From positions 442,707-506,706 of the forward strand of contig JADYXZ010000020.1 of assembly GCA_020853885.1 (NCBI GenBank): a stretch of 64,000 bases of DNA, in the 5' to 3' direction. Below the pieces are notes generated by a model that saw only the letters and a list, made by a program, of their open reading frames with translations, made no database searches and was not told where the DNA came from. Position numbers and translations under genes: made by a program. Source of the DNA: Bradyrhizobiaceae bacterium. GTDB taxonomy: Bacteria > Pseudomonadota > Alphaproteobacteria > Rhizobiales > Xanthobacteraceae. Shown here piece by piece: positions 35,373-44,174 of this stretch (within the stretch, counting starts at the first letter, position 1; each line of letters opens with the position of its first letter).

Positions 35373-36497
35373 TCAAAACACCACCACCTGCCGCACCGCG
35401 TCGCCGCGGCGCAGGCGCTCGAAGCCGAGATTGATGTCGTCGAGCGTGAGGCGGTCGGTGAGCAGCCGGTCGATCGGCAGGCGGCCCTGCTGATAGAGCG
35501 CGATATAGCGCGGCAGGTCGCGCACGGGCACGGACGAGCCGATGTAGCTGCCCTTCACCGTGCGTTCCTCGGCGACCATCTGCACGAGCGGCACGGAGAG
35601 CGCGGCGTCCGGCGGCGGCAGGCCGATCGTCACCGTCGTCCCGCCGCGGCGGGTGATCCTGTAGGCGATGTCCATGGCCGCGGCTTCGCCCGCGGTCTCC
35701 ACCACGTATTCGAGGCCGCCTTTCGTTGCTTCGCGGATTTCATCGACGACGCGCTCGCGCTGCGCGCTGAAGGCGTCGCTCGCGCCGAGCTGGCGCGCGA
35801 GGGCGAGCTTGTTGTCGAGAAGGTCGACCGCGACCACGCGCGAGGCGCCGGCGGCGAGCGCGCCGAGCAGCGCGCTCAGGCCCACGCCGCCGAGACCGAC
35901 GATGCCGACCGTGCTGCCGGCGGTGACGCCGGCGGCGTTTACCACCGCGCCCATGCCGGTCAGCACCGCGCAGCCGAAGAGTGCTGCGACGTCGAGCGGC
36001 AATGCCGCGTCGACCTTCACCAGCGAATTGCGCGAGACGACGGCGTACTCCGCGAACGAAGAGACGCCGACCTGATGACTGATGTATTCGCCGTTGCGCT
36101 TGAGCCGGCGCGCGCCGGAAATGAGCGTGCCGGCGATGTTGGCGGCAAGGCCGGGATCGCACAGCGCCGGGCGTCCCTCGGAGCAGGGCACGCAATGGCC
36201 GCAGCTCGGCATGAAGACGAAGATGACGTGGTCGCCTTTCTGCAGGTCGCCGACGCCGGGGCCGGGCTCCTCGACGACGCCCGCTGCCTCGTGGCCGATC
36301 ACCATGGGCATCGGGCGCGGGCGGCTGCCGTTGATGATGGAAAGGTCGGAATGGCAGAGGCCGGCGGCCGCGACCTTCACCAGCACCTCGCCGGGGCCGG
36401 GACCGTCGAGGTCGATCGTCTCGACGGAGACCGGCTTGGTCTCGGACCAGGGCGGCGGCACACCCATCTTGTGCAGCACGGCGGCGCGGATCTTCAT
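35373..36497 (-). CDS. Zinc-dependent alcohol dehydrogenase
   Basis: A medium-chain NAD(P)-dependent alcohol dehydrogenase of the class III-like group. Catalytic zinc ligands are in AAGLCHSDLSIINGSRPRPMPMVIGHEAAGVV, the structural zinc site is CGHCVPCSEGRPALC, and the cofactor fold is VGIVGLGGVGLSALLGALAAGASRVVAVDLLDNKL. 374 aa, normal. The substrate (alcohol, aldehyde or glutathione adduct) cannot be deduced. It stands alone, flanked by two different intergenic repeats. Confidence 0.92.
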   Translation of the reverse strand: MKIRAAVLHKMGVPPPWSETKPVSVETIDLDGPGPGEVLVKVAAAGLCHSDLSIINGSRPRPMPMVIGHEAAGVVEEPGPGVGDLQKGDHVIFVFMPSCGHCVPCSEGRPALCDPGLAANIAGTLISGARRLKRNGEYISHQVGVSSFAEYAVVSRNSLVKVDAALPLDVAALFGCAVLTGMGAVVNAAGVTAGSTVGIVGLGGVGLSALLGALAAGASRVVAVDLLDNKLALARQLGASDAFSAQRERVVDEIREATKGGLEYVVETAGEAAAMDIAYRITRRGGTTVTIGLPPPDAALSVPLVQMVAEERTVKGSYIGSSVPVRDLPRYIALYQQGRLPIDRLLTDRLTLDDINLGFERLRRGDAVRQVVVF

Positions 36498-36535
36498 GGG
36501 TGACCTCTTCGAGGGGTGGCCGAAACTTTTCTCTT

Positions 36536-36626
36536 TCCGTTCGTCCCCGCGAAAGCGGGGACCCAGGGCAAAAAAGAAGACTTCAGCTTTTAGCTCTGGA
36601 TTCCCGCTTGCGCGGGAATGAGCGGG
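36536..36626. repeat. CCCCGCGAAAGCGGGG intergenic repeat, copy 1
   Basis: Two hairpins, CCCCGCGAAAGCGGGG and ATTCCCGCTTGCGCGGGAAT, joined by CCAGGGCAA... The same layout recurs at 59055-59140 and 63399-63490, with a half copy at 62711-62740. Confidence 0.8.
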
Positions 36627-36644
36627 TATAAGTTGGACTCTGTT

Positions 36645-37172
36645 TCAGGTCGACCGCGGCTGCGCGAACGCCGCCCAGAAGGAGAGAGCGGCGAGCGCGC
36701 CCGCGATCAGCACATTGTAGCCGGCGAGCGAGAGCCCGAGGAAGCGCCAGGGCGCCTCGCTGCAGGAGACGACGCGCGTCGTGGTCTTGAGCTGGGAGAG
36801 GATGTCGCCGGGTGTGGCAGTCGTGCCGGCACAGGCCGTCGGGCCCTGCCAGAAGCCCCATTCAACGCCGGCGTGATAGACGCCATAGCCCGCGCCGACG
36901 AGCATGACAATGCCGAGGAGCGCGAGGCCGATGCGGGCGTAGTGCGCGCGTGCCGGCGCGCTTGCGAGCCGGGCGAGCGCGAGACCGAGCGGCACCGCGA
37001 TGTAATAGGGCACGCGCTGGTCGAGGCAGAGCGGGCAGGGCTCGAGCCCGATCACGAGCTCGAAGAACCAGGCGCCCGCGAGCGTCAGCGCGGCGGCGAG
37101 CGCGACCGCGAGCGCCGCCGCGGACAGCGGATTGGCGCGGATGCGCTCGGAAAGGGTCGCGGCTGTGGCCAT
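36645..37172 (-). CDS. dsbB: Disulfide-bond formation protein DsbB
   Basis: Inner-membrane quinone reductase that re-oxidises DsbA. Four TM helices, with the first cysteine pair CPLC in [21 protein letters not shown] (about residue 45), are followed by [13 protein letters not shown] and a second Cys set around TACAG and [20 protein letters not shown]. The ATG at 37172 ([11 protein letters not shown]) gives 175 aa, the family size. It is divergent from the rlpA-like gene. No dsbA lies in the window. Confidence 0.9.
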   Translation of the reverse strand: MATAATLSERIRANPLSAAALAVALAAALTLAGAWFFELVIGLEPCPLCLDQRVPYYIAVPLGLALARLASAPARAHYARIGLALLGIVMLVGAGYGVYHAGVEWGFWQGPTACAGTTATPGDILSQLKTTTRVVSCSEAPWRFLGLSLAGYNVLIAGALAALSFWAAFAQPRST

Positions 37173-37335
37173 GCCGCCGAATAACGCGGCGCGCTGCGGC
37201 TGTCCAATCACGGGAACCTTTCTCCGAAGCCACGGTTTCGCTGGCGCGCGAGCGCGGCGGATGGTCGCGAGTCCGCGCACGCCACAGGATCGGCCCATTC
37301 GCGGGCAATGGCGCGCCGCGGACAGCGGAGGGGAC

Positions 37336-37689
37336 ATGCGACCGACAATTCTATCCGCCATTGCCGCGGCGATCTTCGCCGCGGGCACCCAGCTTGCGGC
37401 GGCCGAGACCGTCACGCGCGGCAAGGCATCTTTCTACAGTCACGGCAGCAAGACAGCGAGCGGCGAACGCTACGATCCCAACGGCATGACGGCGGCGCAC
37501 CGGACGCTGCCGTTCGGCACGCGCGTGCGCGTGACCGATACGAGAACGCGCCGCTCGGCGGTCGTGCGCATCAACGACCGCGGGCCCTTCATCAAGGGCC
37601 GCATCATCGACGTGTCGCGGGGTGCCGCGCGGCAGCTCGGCATGATCGGGCGCGGCGTGGCGATGGTGGACATTCAGGTCGTGCGCTGA
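37336..37689 (+). CDS. rlpA: RlpA-like septal ring lytic transglycosylase
   Basis: A secreted double-psi beta-barrel protein that in homologues cleaves glycan strands free of stem peptides at the septum. A signal peptide ([24 protein letters not shown], cleavage near 23-24) precedes the compact RlpA domain: [40 protein letters not shown] and [28 protein letters not shown]. The 117 aa contain only the catalytic barrel, with no SPOR domain. GGAGG lies upstream of the ATG at 37336. A tRNA-Leu gene follows. Confidence 0.9.
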   Translation: MRPTILSAIAAAIFAAGTQLAAAETVTRGKASFYSHGSKTASGERYDPNGMTAAHRTLPFGTRVRVTDTRTRRSAVVRINDRGPFIKGRIIDVSRGAARQLGMIGRGVAMVDIQVVR

Positions 37690-37810
37690 CCGCGAGCGCG
37701 GCGGGCCTCCCGATTCGGTCAGCCGGACGCCGATCGCAGAACGGAATGCGCCCGCTACGGCGCGGAAGTTCTTGCCGCGCCCGCGGCGCTGGCTATGATC
37801 CCGGCCGCAT

Positions 37811-37897
37811 GCCCCCGTGGCGGAACCGGTAGACGCGCCTGACTCAAAATCAGGTTGCCGCAAGGCAGTGCCCGTTCGACTCGGGCCGGGGGCACCA
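37811..37897 (+). tRNA. tRNA-Leu (anticodon CAA)
   Basis: Acceptor arms GCCCCCG and CGGGGGC with A and encoded CCA (to 37897). Anticodon stem CCTGA/TCAGG carries the loop CTCAAAA (anticodon CAA, reading UUG). There is a long variable arm GTTGCCGCAAGGCAGT and T-arm GTTCGACTC. The long variable arm and CAA fit a class II leucine tRNA. Confidence 0.96.
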
Positions 37898-37939
37898 ACG
37901 ATTCTTGCGCGGCCCGCGCCGCCTTTCCGAGGTAGCAGC

Positions 37940-38692
37940 ATGTCCGCCGGGCCGGCCTCCCACCGCGTCACGAACGAACTTGTCGTCGCGCTGCTGCGCG
38001 ACGCCGGCAAGCTCGACGGCGACATCCTCGACATGGGGGCGGGGAGCGGCTTCCTCACGCGGCTCCTGGTGAAGTCGCGAGCGCGCAGCACGGCGGGGCT
38101 CGCCGCCTGCGACATCGACGAGAAGCCGTTTTCCGGCGATGGCGTGCCGTTCACGCGCTGCAACGTGGACGAAGGGCTCCCCTATCCCGATGCGTCGTTC
38201 GACGCCGTGGCTGCGATCGAAGTGATGGAGCACACGCGCTCGTCCTATCGCGTGCTCGGTGAGATCGCGCGGGTGCTGAAGCCGGGCGGCATGCTGATTT
38301 TTTCGGTGCCGAACGTCGGGCACATGCTGTCGCGGTTCTCCTTTGCCGCGAGCGGCCACTACCACATGTTCCCGAGCCCGAGCACCAAGCCGGAAAATGC
38401 GGGGCGCCTGTGCGGTCACGTGGCGCCCTTGCCGGTGCAATACTGGCACTACGGGCTGCGGTCGGCGGGCTTCTCCAACATCGTGTTGCGGCAGGACCGG
38501 ATCAAGAAAAGTGCCGCGGGTCTTGCGGTGCTTTTCTGGCCGGCGCTCAAACTCTCGACGGCGTTGCATCTGCGTGCGCTCCGGCGCCGCGAGTTGCCGC
38601 TCTATGAAGAGACGGCGGACGTGGCGCGTGCGGCCAACAGTTGGCCGGCGCTCGCCTCGCGCAGTCTGGTCTTTTCCGCGCAGCGGCCATGA
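37940..38692 (+). CDS. SAM-dependent methyltransferase (class I)
   Basis: A cytosolic small-molecule or glycan methyltransferase. Motif I is ILDMGAGSGFLTRLL (residues about 30-44). CNVDEGLPYPDASFDAVAAIEVMEHTRSSYRVLGEIARVLKPGGMLIFSVPNVGHM follows, typical of the Methyltransf_11 type. The C-terminal part has conserved-looking aromatic residues (VQYWHYGLRSAGF). The ATG at 37940 is the first sensible start; longer readings run into tRNA-Leu. Next to a glycan cluster on the other strand it may methylate a sugar or lipid carrier, which is inference. 250 aa. Confidence 0.85.
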   Translation: MSAGPASHRVTNELVVALLRDAGKLDGDILDMGAGSGFLTRLLVKSRARSTAGLAACDIDEKPFSGDGVPFTRCNVDEGLPYPDASFDAVAAIEVMEHTRSSYRVLGEIARVLKPGGMLIFSVPNVGHMLSRFSFAASGHYHMFPSPSTKPENAGRLCGHVAPLPVQYWHYGLRSAGFSNIVLRQDRIKKSAAGLAVLFWPALKLSTALHLRALRRRELPLYEETADVARAANSWPALASRSLVFSAQRP

Positions 38693-38728
38693 TGTCGGCG
38701 CTCGGTGCCCGAGAAGCCGCCGATTTTG

Positions 38729-40015
38729 CTACATCCTGAGCAAATCAATATTTTGCGGCTGCTGTGCCCGATCGAGCATGGCCTTCACGTCGAAGACGAC
38801 ACCCGCGCCATTGCGCAGGCAGCTGGCGATCATCGGCCAGCCGAGCCGCGCGTATTCTTCGTGTGCGACGGCGAGAACGATCCCGTCGACCGACACGATA
38901 TCCTCGAGCGGCGTCATCGTGCGGTCGAATTCACGCTCGACGTCATCCGCGAGCGCGATCGGATCGTGCAGCTTCACGTCGATGCCGAAGCTCTCCAGTT
39001 CGCGGAGGATGTCGAGCGATTTCGAATTGCGGATGTCGGGGACGTTCTCCTTGAACGTCAGGCCGAGCACTGCGACCTTCGGTGATGCGATGCCGCGGCG
39101 AAGAAGATGACGGATGGTTTCGCGGGCGACACGGCGGCCGGTATCGTCGTTGATGCGCCGTCCCGCTAGGATGACCTCGGGTCGATGACCGGCGCGCTCC
39201 GCGCGGTAGGTGAGATAAAACGGATCGACGCCGATGCAATGTCCGCCGACGAGGCCGGGCTTGAACGGCAGGAAGTTCCACTTGGTCGCCGCCGCGGCCA
39301 ACACGTCCTGCGTATCGATGTTCAGCAGCTGAAAGATCGACGACAGCTCGTTCATGAACGCGATGTTGAGATCGCGTTGCGCGTTCTCGATCACCTTCGC
39401 CGCTTCGGCCACCTTGATCGAGGGTGCCCGGTGGATGCCGGCGCGGACCACCGACCCATAGACTTGCGCGACGATGTCGAGCGTGCGCGCGTCTTGGCCG
39501 GCCACGACTTTCTGAATCGATTCAAAGCGATGGGCCTTGTCGCCCGGATTGATACGCTCCGGCGAGTAGGCCACGGTGAAATCTTGTCCCGCCTTCAAGC
39601 GAGAGTTCTTTTCGAGCACCGGGACGCAATCTTCCTCGGTCGCGCCCGGATACACGGTCGATTCATAAACGACGATGTCGCCGCGCTTCAGCGCGCTGCC
39701 GACCGTGGCGGATGCCGCCAGCAGCGCGGAGAGGTCGGGACGGTTGGCGCGGTCGATCGGCGTCGGCACGGTGACGATGAAGAAATCCGCGCGCTTCAAC
39801 TCGGCGGGCTCCGTCACGAGGTCGAGCGGGGCGCCTGCAAGCTCGCTGCGTTCGATTTCGCGGGTGCGGTCGTGGCCCGATCTGAGCTCGCCGATGCGGT
39901 TCTCGTCGATGTCGAATCCGATCACCCTCGAGCCGTTCCTGGCGAAAGCGACGGCAACCGGCAGGCCGACATAGCCGAGACCGATTACCGCGATGGAACG
40001 TCCGTGTGACATCAT
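38729..40015 (-). CDS. UDP-sugar 6-dehydrogenase, WbpO/TviB-like
   Basis: NAD-dependent four-electron oxidation of a UDP-hexose (most like UDP-GlcNAc or UDP-GalNAc dehydrogenases of the Vi/O-antigen type) to the uronic acid. It has the N-terminal dinucleotide fold IAVIGLGYVGLPVAVAFARNG, FFIVTVPTPIDRANRPDLSAL, YESTVYPGATEEDCVP, FTVAYSPERINPGD, the catalytic Cys in GLVGGHCIGVDPFYLTYRAE (about residue 266) and the C-terminal KVAVLGLTFKENVPDIRNSKSLDILREL. 428 aa. It heads or joins the leftward glycosyltransferase pair at 40048-42356, supplying an acidic sugar nucleotide. Exact sugar specificity is inferred. Confidence 0.9.
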   Translation of the reverse strand: MMSHGRSIAVIGLGYVGLPVAVAFARNGSRVIGFDIDENRIGELRSGHDRTREIERSELAGAPLDLVTEPAELKRADFFIVTVPTPIDRANRPDLSALLAASATVGSALKRGDIVVYESTVYPGATEEDCVPVLEKNSRLKAGQDFTVAYSPERINPGDKAHRFESIQKVVAGQDARTLDIVAQVYGSVVRAGIHRAPSIKVAEAAKVIENAQRDLNIAFMNELSSIFQLLNIDTQDVLAAAATKWNFLPFKPGLVGGHCIGVDPFYLTYRAERAGHRPEVILAGRRINDDTGRRVARETIRHLLRRGIASPKVAVLGLTFKENVPDIRNSKSLDILRELESFGIDVKLHDPIALADDVEREFDRTMTPLEDIVSVDGIVLAVAHEEYARLGWPMIASCLRNGAGVVFDVKAMLDRAQQPQNIDLLRM

Positions 40016-40047
40016 AGATCGGGGGTGGTGTGCGGCGGGTTTCGCCG

Positions 40048-41166
40048 TCAGGGGTGCCTTTGAGCGGTCTTGCGGAGAATGTCTTCCATCAAATCGATCA
40101 TAACTGCAATCGTGCAGTTCGCTTCGGCGAAGCGGCGCGCGGCGTCGGCAAGCCCTTGGCGCATCGCAGGATCGGCTTTCAGTCGTTCAAACGCGTGGGC
40201 CATGGCCTCGGTGTCGCCGACAGGCACGAAAACCCCGGTCTTGCCGTCTTCCACCAGTTCGGGGATGGCGCCTACCGGTGTGGCCACGACGGGTACGCCG
40301 GCCGCCATCGCCTGCATCACGGCCTGTGGGGCGCCTTCAATTGCGATCGAAGGCAATGCAAATACGTCGAAGGACTGCAGCCAAGGGACCACGTCCTGCT
40401 GGCGGCCGGCGAATACGACGCGGTCCGCGATCCCGAGCTCTGCCGCCTGCGCGCGCAGGGCCTGCTCCTGCGGCCCGTCGCCGACGACCGCGAGCGTCGC
40501 ATCGTGCAGGCCCGGAGCCTGGAGCACGGGCAAGAGGAAGCGAATTCCCTTGCCGCTGCGGAGCGTTGCTACGATGCCGATGATAAACCCCGCGTCTGCA
40601 AGCCCTGTCTTTGTGCGGGCGTCGGCGCGGTCGCCCGGGCGGAACCGCGCGGGATCGATTCCGGTGGGCACCGACGTGAGGTGCGACGGATCGAGACCGA
40701 GCGTATTGACGATCATGCTGCGCGTCGCTTCGCCGGTCGTGACCACATGGTCGGGCACCCGGCCATAGAGCCAGCGATTGAGCGTGCCGCTGGCGATCTG
40801 CGCGCCGAGGTGGCGGACGCGAACAATGCCGGGACGCCGCCGGCGGAAGCCGAACAGGAGGGCGGTCAACCAGCTATCGGTCGAGCTGTGGGTGACGATC
40901 ACATCCGGCTTGAATTGCGTGACGACGCGCTTGAGTGCAAGAAGGGCCGACAGATTTCGGTGATCGATCGGAATTTCGAAGAACGGAATTCCACGCTTGT
41001 CTGCGGCCTCGATGATCGGCGCGCCGCCGACGGCGGCGATCCGCACGTCATGTCCGCGGGCGCGCAGGCCCGCGCTTTCGTCGAGGATGCGGATCTCCTG
41101 TCCGCCCCAGCCGGTCGACGCTTCGGTGTGCAGGATACGCAGCGGGCGGCGGTTGTCGGCGTTCAA
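40048..41166 (-). CDS. Family 4 glycosyltransferase
   Basis: A GT-B fold retaining glycosyltransferase. The N-terminal acceptor domain begins LRILHTEASTGWGGQEIRILDESAGLRARGHDVRIAA, and the donor domain holds FIIGIVATLRSGKGIRFLLPVL, VGDGPQEQALRAQAAELGIADRVVFAGRQQDVVPWLQSFDVFALPSIAIEGAPQAVMQAMAAGVPVVATPVGAIPELVEDGKTGVFVPVGD. The EGAPQAVMQAMA segment replaces the usual E(x7)E. 372 aa. Its ATG overlaps the stop of the upstream glycosyltransferase gene by ATGA, so the two are coupled. It probably adds a sugar to a surface polysaccharide at the inner membrane. Confidence 0.9.
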   Translation of the reverse strand: MNADNRRPLRILHTEASTGWGGQEIRILDESAGLRARGHDVRIAAVGGAPIIEAADKRGIPFFEIPIDHRNLSALLALKRVVTQFKPDVIVTHSSTDSWLTALLFGFRRRRPGIVRVRHLGAQIASGTLNRWLYGRVPDHVVTTGEATRSMIVNTLGLDPSHLTSVPTGIDPARFRPGDRADARTKTGLADAGFIIGIVATLRSGKGIRFLLPVLQAPGLHDATLAVVGDGPQEQALRAQAAELGIADRVVFAGRQQDVVPWLQSFDVFALPSIAIEGAPQAVMQAMAAGVPVVATPVGAIPELVEDGKTGVFVPVGDTEAMAHAFERLKADPAMRQGLADAARRFAEANCTIAVMIDLMEDILRKTAQRHP

Positions 41167-42356
41167 GCGGTCGCTCCCACCGTCAGTTCGGAATAAAGCA
41201 TGAGCATGCGTTCGGCCATTTGCTCGACGTCGTAGCCGCCGGCGATGGAGTGCGTGCGGCCGATCGTATCGGGCCGGGCCGCGAGATCGAGGGCGATGCC
41301 GATCGCCTCGGAGAAGCCGGCGACGTCGGCGGTGTCGCGCACCAGGCGCGGATCGAGTTGCGCAACCGTATCGCGTGCGCCGCAGCCGGTGCTGGTGACA
41401 ACGGGAAGGCCGCAGGCAAGCGCCTCGATGACCGTCGACGGGAAGGGGTCGTAGATCGAAGGCAGGATCAGCGCGTCGGCCGCGGCATAGTAAGGCAGCG
41501 GATCGTCGACCGGGCCGATCAGCCGCAACCGCGAAGCGGGGATGCCAAGGCGCCCGGCCTTGGCGGCATAGGCGGCGGGGCGGCTGTCGCTGCCGACGAC
41601 CCAGAGTTCCGCATCGGACCTGCCGGCCGCCAGCGCCGCGATCGCGGCGTCGAGCCCTTTGCGCTTGTAGCCGGAGCCGACGAACAGGATCGCGGGCCGT
41701 TGCCTGTCCGTGCCGAGCCGCGCGCGCGTTGCATTGCGCAAGCGCGAGCGTGCGTCGGGATGAAAGCGCGCAAGCTCGATTCCGTTCGGGATGAGGTGAA
41801 TGCGGGCGGCGGGAAATCCGAAGTGCCGCTCCACTTCGTCAGCCACCATCTGCGAATTGACGATCACCGCCTTGAGGCGCGGGCTGGCGAACAGCTCGCG
41901 TTCGAGCGCGAGCACGGAGCGGTGGAACGGGTGCAGCGCGAGCGCTGCACGGGCGACGGCCGAGGCGCCCTGCATGCGGCGCTCCAGATATGCCGCATGC
42001 ACGCCGTCGCCGGCGCGGAAGATATCGCAGCAGGGAATGCGCTCGTGCGACTGCACGAGCGCGTCGCGTTCGCCGGCGATGCGCCGGCAGGCTGCATCCG
42101 CGAATTTTCGCTCGCGCAGGAAGCGCGGGAAACGCGGCGGATCGCAGCGGATGAACTCGATGTCGTCGCGTGCGCGCCAGGATCGGCCGAGCAGCGCGAG
42201 CGGCACGCCGCGCCGGTGCATCGCCGAGATCGTGCGGTCGAGGATGAGCTCGGCGCCGCCGAAGCGGGTGAAGTGCTGCCGCACGAAGATGATCCGCCGC
42301 GGGAACGGGCGCGGCTTTACGGGATCGGGGCGGTGCGGCATGGTCGCGGCGTTCAT
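41163..42356 (-). CDS. Family 4 glycosyltransferase
   Basis: A second GT-B enzyme. The start at 42356 (MNAATMPHR; MPHRP at 42341 is possible) leads into RRIIFVRQHFTRFGGAELILDRTISAMHRRGVPLALLGRSW. The donor domain has AILFVGSGYKRKGLDAAIAALAAG, LRLIGPVDDPLPYYAAADALILPSIYDPFPSTVIEALACGLPVVTSTGCGARDTVAQ, where DPFPSTVIEALA is the E(x7)E-like motif. The layout resembles LPS core heptosyl/glucosyl transferases (RfaG-like), but I cannot fix the acceptor. 397 aa. It is coupled to the next gene and divergent from the GT2 gene. Confidence 0.88.
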   Translation of the reverse strand: MNAATMPHRPDPVKPRPFPRRIIFVRQHFTRFGGAELILDRTISAMHRRGVPLALLGRSWRARDDIEFIRCDPPRFPRFLRERKFADAACRRIAGERDALVQSHERIPCCDIFRAGDGVHAAYLERRMQGASAVARAALALHPFHRSVLALERELFASPRLKAVIVNSQMVADEVERHFGFPAARIHLIPNGIELARFHPDARSRLRNATRARLGTDRQRPAILFVGSGYKRKGLDAAIAALAAGRSDAELWVVGSDSRPAAYAAKAGRLGIPASRLRLIGPVDDPLPYYAAADALILPSIYDPFPSTVIEALACGLPVVTSTGCGARDTVAQLDPRLVRDTADVAGFSEAIGIALDLAARPDTIGRTHSIAGGYDVEQMAERMLMLYSELTVGATA

Positions 42357-42380
42357 TCTGGTCGGTTTTCCGGAGCAGCC

Positions 42381-43154
42381 GTGCCGCGTCTTTCGCTGAT
42401 CGTCATCGCCCGCAACGAGGAAGCATCGATCGGGCGATGCCTGCGCTCCGCCTACTTTGCCGACGAGATGGTGGTAGTCGACAATGGCAGCACCGACAAG
42501 ACGGTCGAGATCGCCCGTTCGCTCGGCGCCAATGTGGTGCAAACGCCCGACTGGCCCGGCTTCGGGCCGCAGAAGAACCGGGCGCTCGATGCGGCGGCCG
42601 GCGACTGGGTGTTGTCGCTCGATGCCGACGAGTGGATCGAGCCGCCGCTCGCCGACCTGATCCGGAAAACCATTGCCGATCCCGGCGCGGCCGACGGCTA
42701 TGAAATGCCGCGGCGCTCGCGTTTCTGCGGCGAGGTCGTGCGGCACAGCGGCTGGTGGCCGGATTACGTCACGCGGCTGTGGCGGCGCGGGCGCGGCCGC
42801 TTCGCCGACGTGCCGGTGCACGAACGTGTGATCGTCGAGGGGCGGGTCGGGCGTCTGCGTCTTCCGATCGAGCACGAGGCGATCGTCGATCTGGCGGATG
42901 CGAACGACAAGGCGAGCCGCTACGCGGCCGCCGCCGCCACCGAGCTTTCCGCGCAAGGCAGGCGTTCGAGCAGACTGAAGGCGATTGTCCGCGCCATGGC
43001 CGCGTTCCTGCGCACTTTCATCTGGCGCGCGGGCTTCCTCGACGGCGCGACGGGCTTCCGCGTCGCGCGCTACAACAGCGACTACACCTATCGGAAATGG
43101 TCGCTGCTGGCGGAAGCGAACAAGCGCGCCGGCGCGCGTGAAATAAGCCGCTAG
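42381..43154 (+). CDS. Family 2 glycosyltransferase (WaaE-like)
   Basis: A GT-A fold enzyme of the LPS core type. The N-terminus is LSLIVIARNEEASIGRCLRSAYFADEMVVVDNGSTDKTVEIARSLGANVV, the metal-binding motif is DWVLSLDADEWIEPPL, and EMPRRSRFCGEVVRHSGWWPDYVTRLWRRGRGRFADVPVHERVIVEG and GFLDGATGFRVARYNSDYTYRKW follow. This pattern matches WaaE/KdtX-like core glucosyltransferases. Translation starts at GTG 42381 with a weak CGGAG nearby. 257 aa. It is divergent from the GT4 pair and overlaps the end of the DedA-like gene by 4 nt. Confidence 0.88.
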   Translation: MPRLSLIVIARNEEASIGRCLRSAYFADEMVVVDNGSTDKTVEIARSLGANVVQTPDWPGFGPQKNRALDAAAGDWVLSLDADEWIEPPLADLIRKTIADPGAADGYEMPRRSRFCGEVVRHSGWWPDYVTRLWRRGRGRFADVPVHERVIVEGRVGRLRLPIEHEAIVDLADANDKASRYAAAAATELSAQGRRSSRLKAIVRAMAAFLRTFIWRAGFLDGATGFRVARYNSDYTYRKWSLLAEANKRAGAREISR

Positions 43155-43732
43155 ATGAAGTAATAGGCGGCGGCAAATCCGCCGACGAACAGGACTAGCG
43201 CGCCGAGCGTCACCCACTCAAGGCGGCGCTCGATGAATTCGCGCGCGGGCTCGCCGAAGAAATGCAGGAGCGTTGCAACAATGAAGAAGCGCGCGCCGCG
43301 GGTGATGACGGAAAGCACGGTGAACCAGAACAGGTCATAGGCCGCGAAGCCGGACGTGATGGTGACGATCTTGTAGGGGATCGGCGTCAGGCCCTTGATG
43401 AGGATGATCCAGTGGCCCCATTCGGCATAGGCCGTGCGGAATTCCTCGGCCTGCTCGCTGTAGCCGTACAGCTGGATGAGGAACTGGCCGACCGTATCGT
43501 ACAGGAGATAGCCGATCGCGTAGCCGAGCAGCCCGCCGAGCACGGACGCGATGGTGCAGAGCGTCGCGTACCAGAACGCGCGGTCGGGCCGCGCCAGGCA
43601 CATCGGAATGAGCATGGCGTCGGGCGGGATGGGGAAGAAGGAGCTCTCGGCGAAGGAGATCGCGACGAGCGCCTTCGGCGCGGAAGGGCGTTCGGCGAGC
43701 GACAGCACCCATCGATAGAGGCGGCGAAGCAT
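43151..43732 (-). CDS. YqaA/DedA-family membrane protein
   Basis: A polytopic inner-membrane protein of the VTT/DedA superfamily (YqaA branch), linked in homologues to lipid-carrier or phospholipid flipping and membrane potential. It shows VAISFAESSFFPIPPDAMLIPMCLARPDRAFWYATLCTIASVLGGLLGYAIGYLLYDTVGQ, then WGHWIILIKGLTPIPYKIVTITSGFAAYDLFWFTVLSVITRGARFFIVATLLHFFGEPAREFIE. The ESSFFPIPPD and GLTPIPYK re-entrant motifs are family marks. 193 aa. It is convergent with the GT2 gene. Confidence 0.92.
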   Translation of the reverse strand: MLRRLYRWVLSLAERPSAPKALVAISFAESSFFPIPPDAMLIPMCLARPDRAFWYATLCTIASVLGGLLGYAIGYLLYDTVGQFLIQLYGYSEQAEEFRTAYAEWGHWIILIKGLTPIPYKIVTITSGFAAYDLFWFTVLSVITRGARFFIVATLLHFFGEPAREFIERRLEWVTLGALVLFVGGFAAAYYFI

Positions 43733-43787
43733 CCGGGCTCTCTATCAGCGGGAGCAGTTGCGGCAAAACGGGCCGGACCGGGAGGGT

Positions 43788-44174
43788 TTAGCGGACCCGG
43801 CGGCGGCGAGCGCGATCGAGACGGGCAGTCGTCTGCGGCGCAAGCTTGGGCTGGAGCACCGGACCCTTCGATATCTTTTCGGCAATCCCATAAAGGCGCT
43901 CGCGCCGGTCCATTTCCGCCCAGATTTCCTTGGGGTCCACGCCGGCTTCAAACCACAATACGACAAGGTGGTACAGCAGATCGGCGCTTTCGCGGACCAC
44001 CTCGTCGCGGTTGCGGACGGCGGTCTCGAGGGCGACCTCGGCCGCCTCTTCGGCGACCTTTTTGGCGATCTTGAGGGGGCCGGCGCGCAGCAGCCGGGCC
44101 GTGCGCGAAACGCCCGGGTCCTGCCCCTCGGCGGCGCGCACGCCTTCATAAAGCCGGCGGATCGAATCGCTCAT
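43788..44174 (-). CDS. hisE: Phosphoribosyl-ATP pyrophosphatase
   Basis: Second step of histidine synthesis: hydrolyses phosphoribosyl-ATP to phosphoribosyl-AMP. The all-alpha NTP pyrophosphohydrolase motif is KIAKKVAEEAAEVALETAVRNRDEVVRESADLLYHLVVLWFEAGVDPKEIWAEMDRR, with the EEAAE and ESADLLYH metal ligands. 128 aa; the last 25 residues form a basic extension (LDRARRRRVR) beyond the usual end. The other his genes except hisC are outside the window; hisE stands between the DedA-like gene and the ABC importer. Confidence 0.93.
   Translation of the reverse strand: MSDSIRRLYEGVRAAEGQDPGVSRTARLLRAGPLKIAKKVAEEAAEVALETAVRNRDEVVRESADLLYHLVVLWFEAGVDPKEIWAEMDRRERLYGIAEKISKGPVLQPKLAPQTTARLDRARRRRVR

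Noticed and set aside
37817-37939. Extension of the methyltransferase frame into tRNA-Leu
   Set aside because: A protein start inside a complete tRNA is not credible; the ATG at 37940 fits.
41220-42380. Long upstream extension of the GT2 glycosyltransferase frame
   Set aside because: It runs antisense through the GT4 gene; homology-like sequence begins only at GTG 42381.
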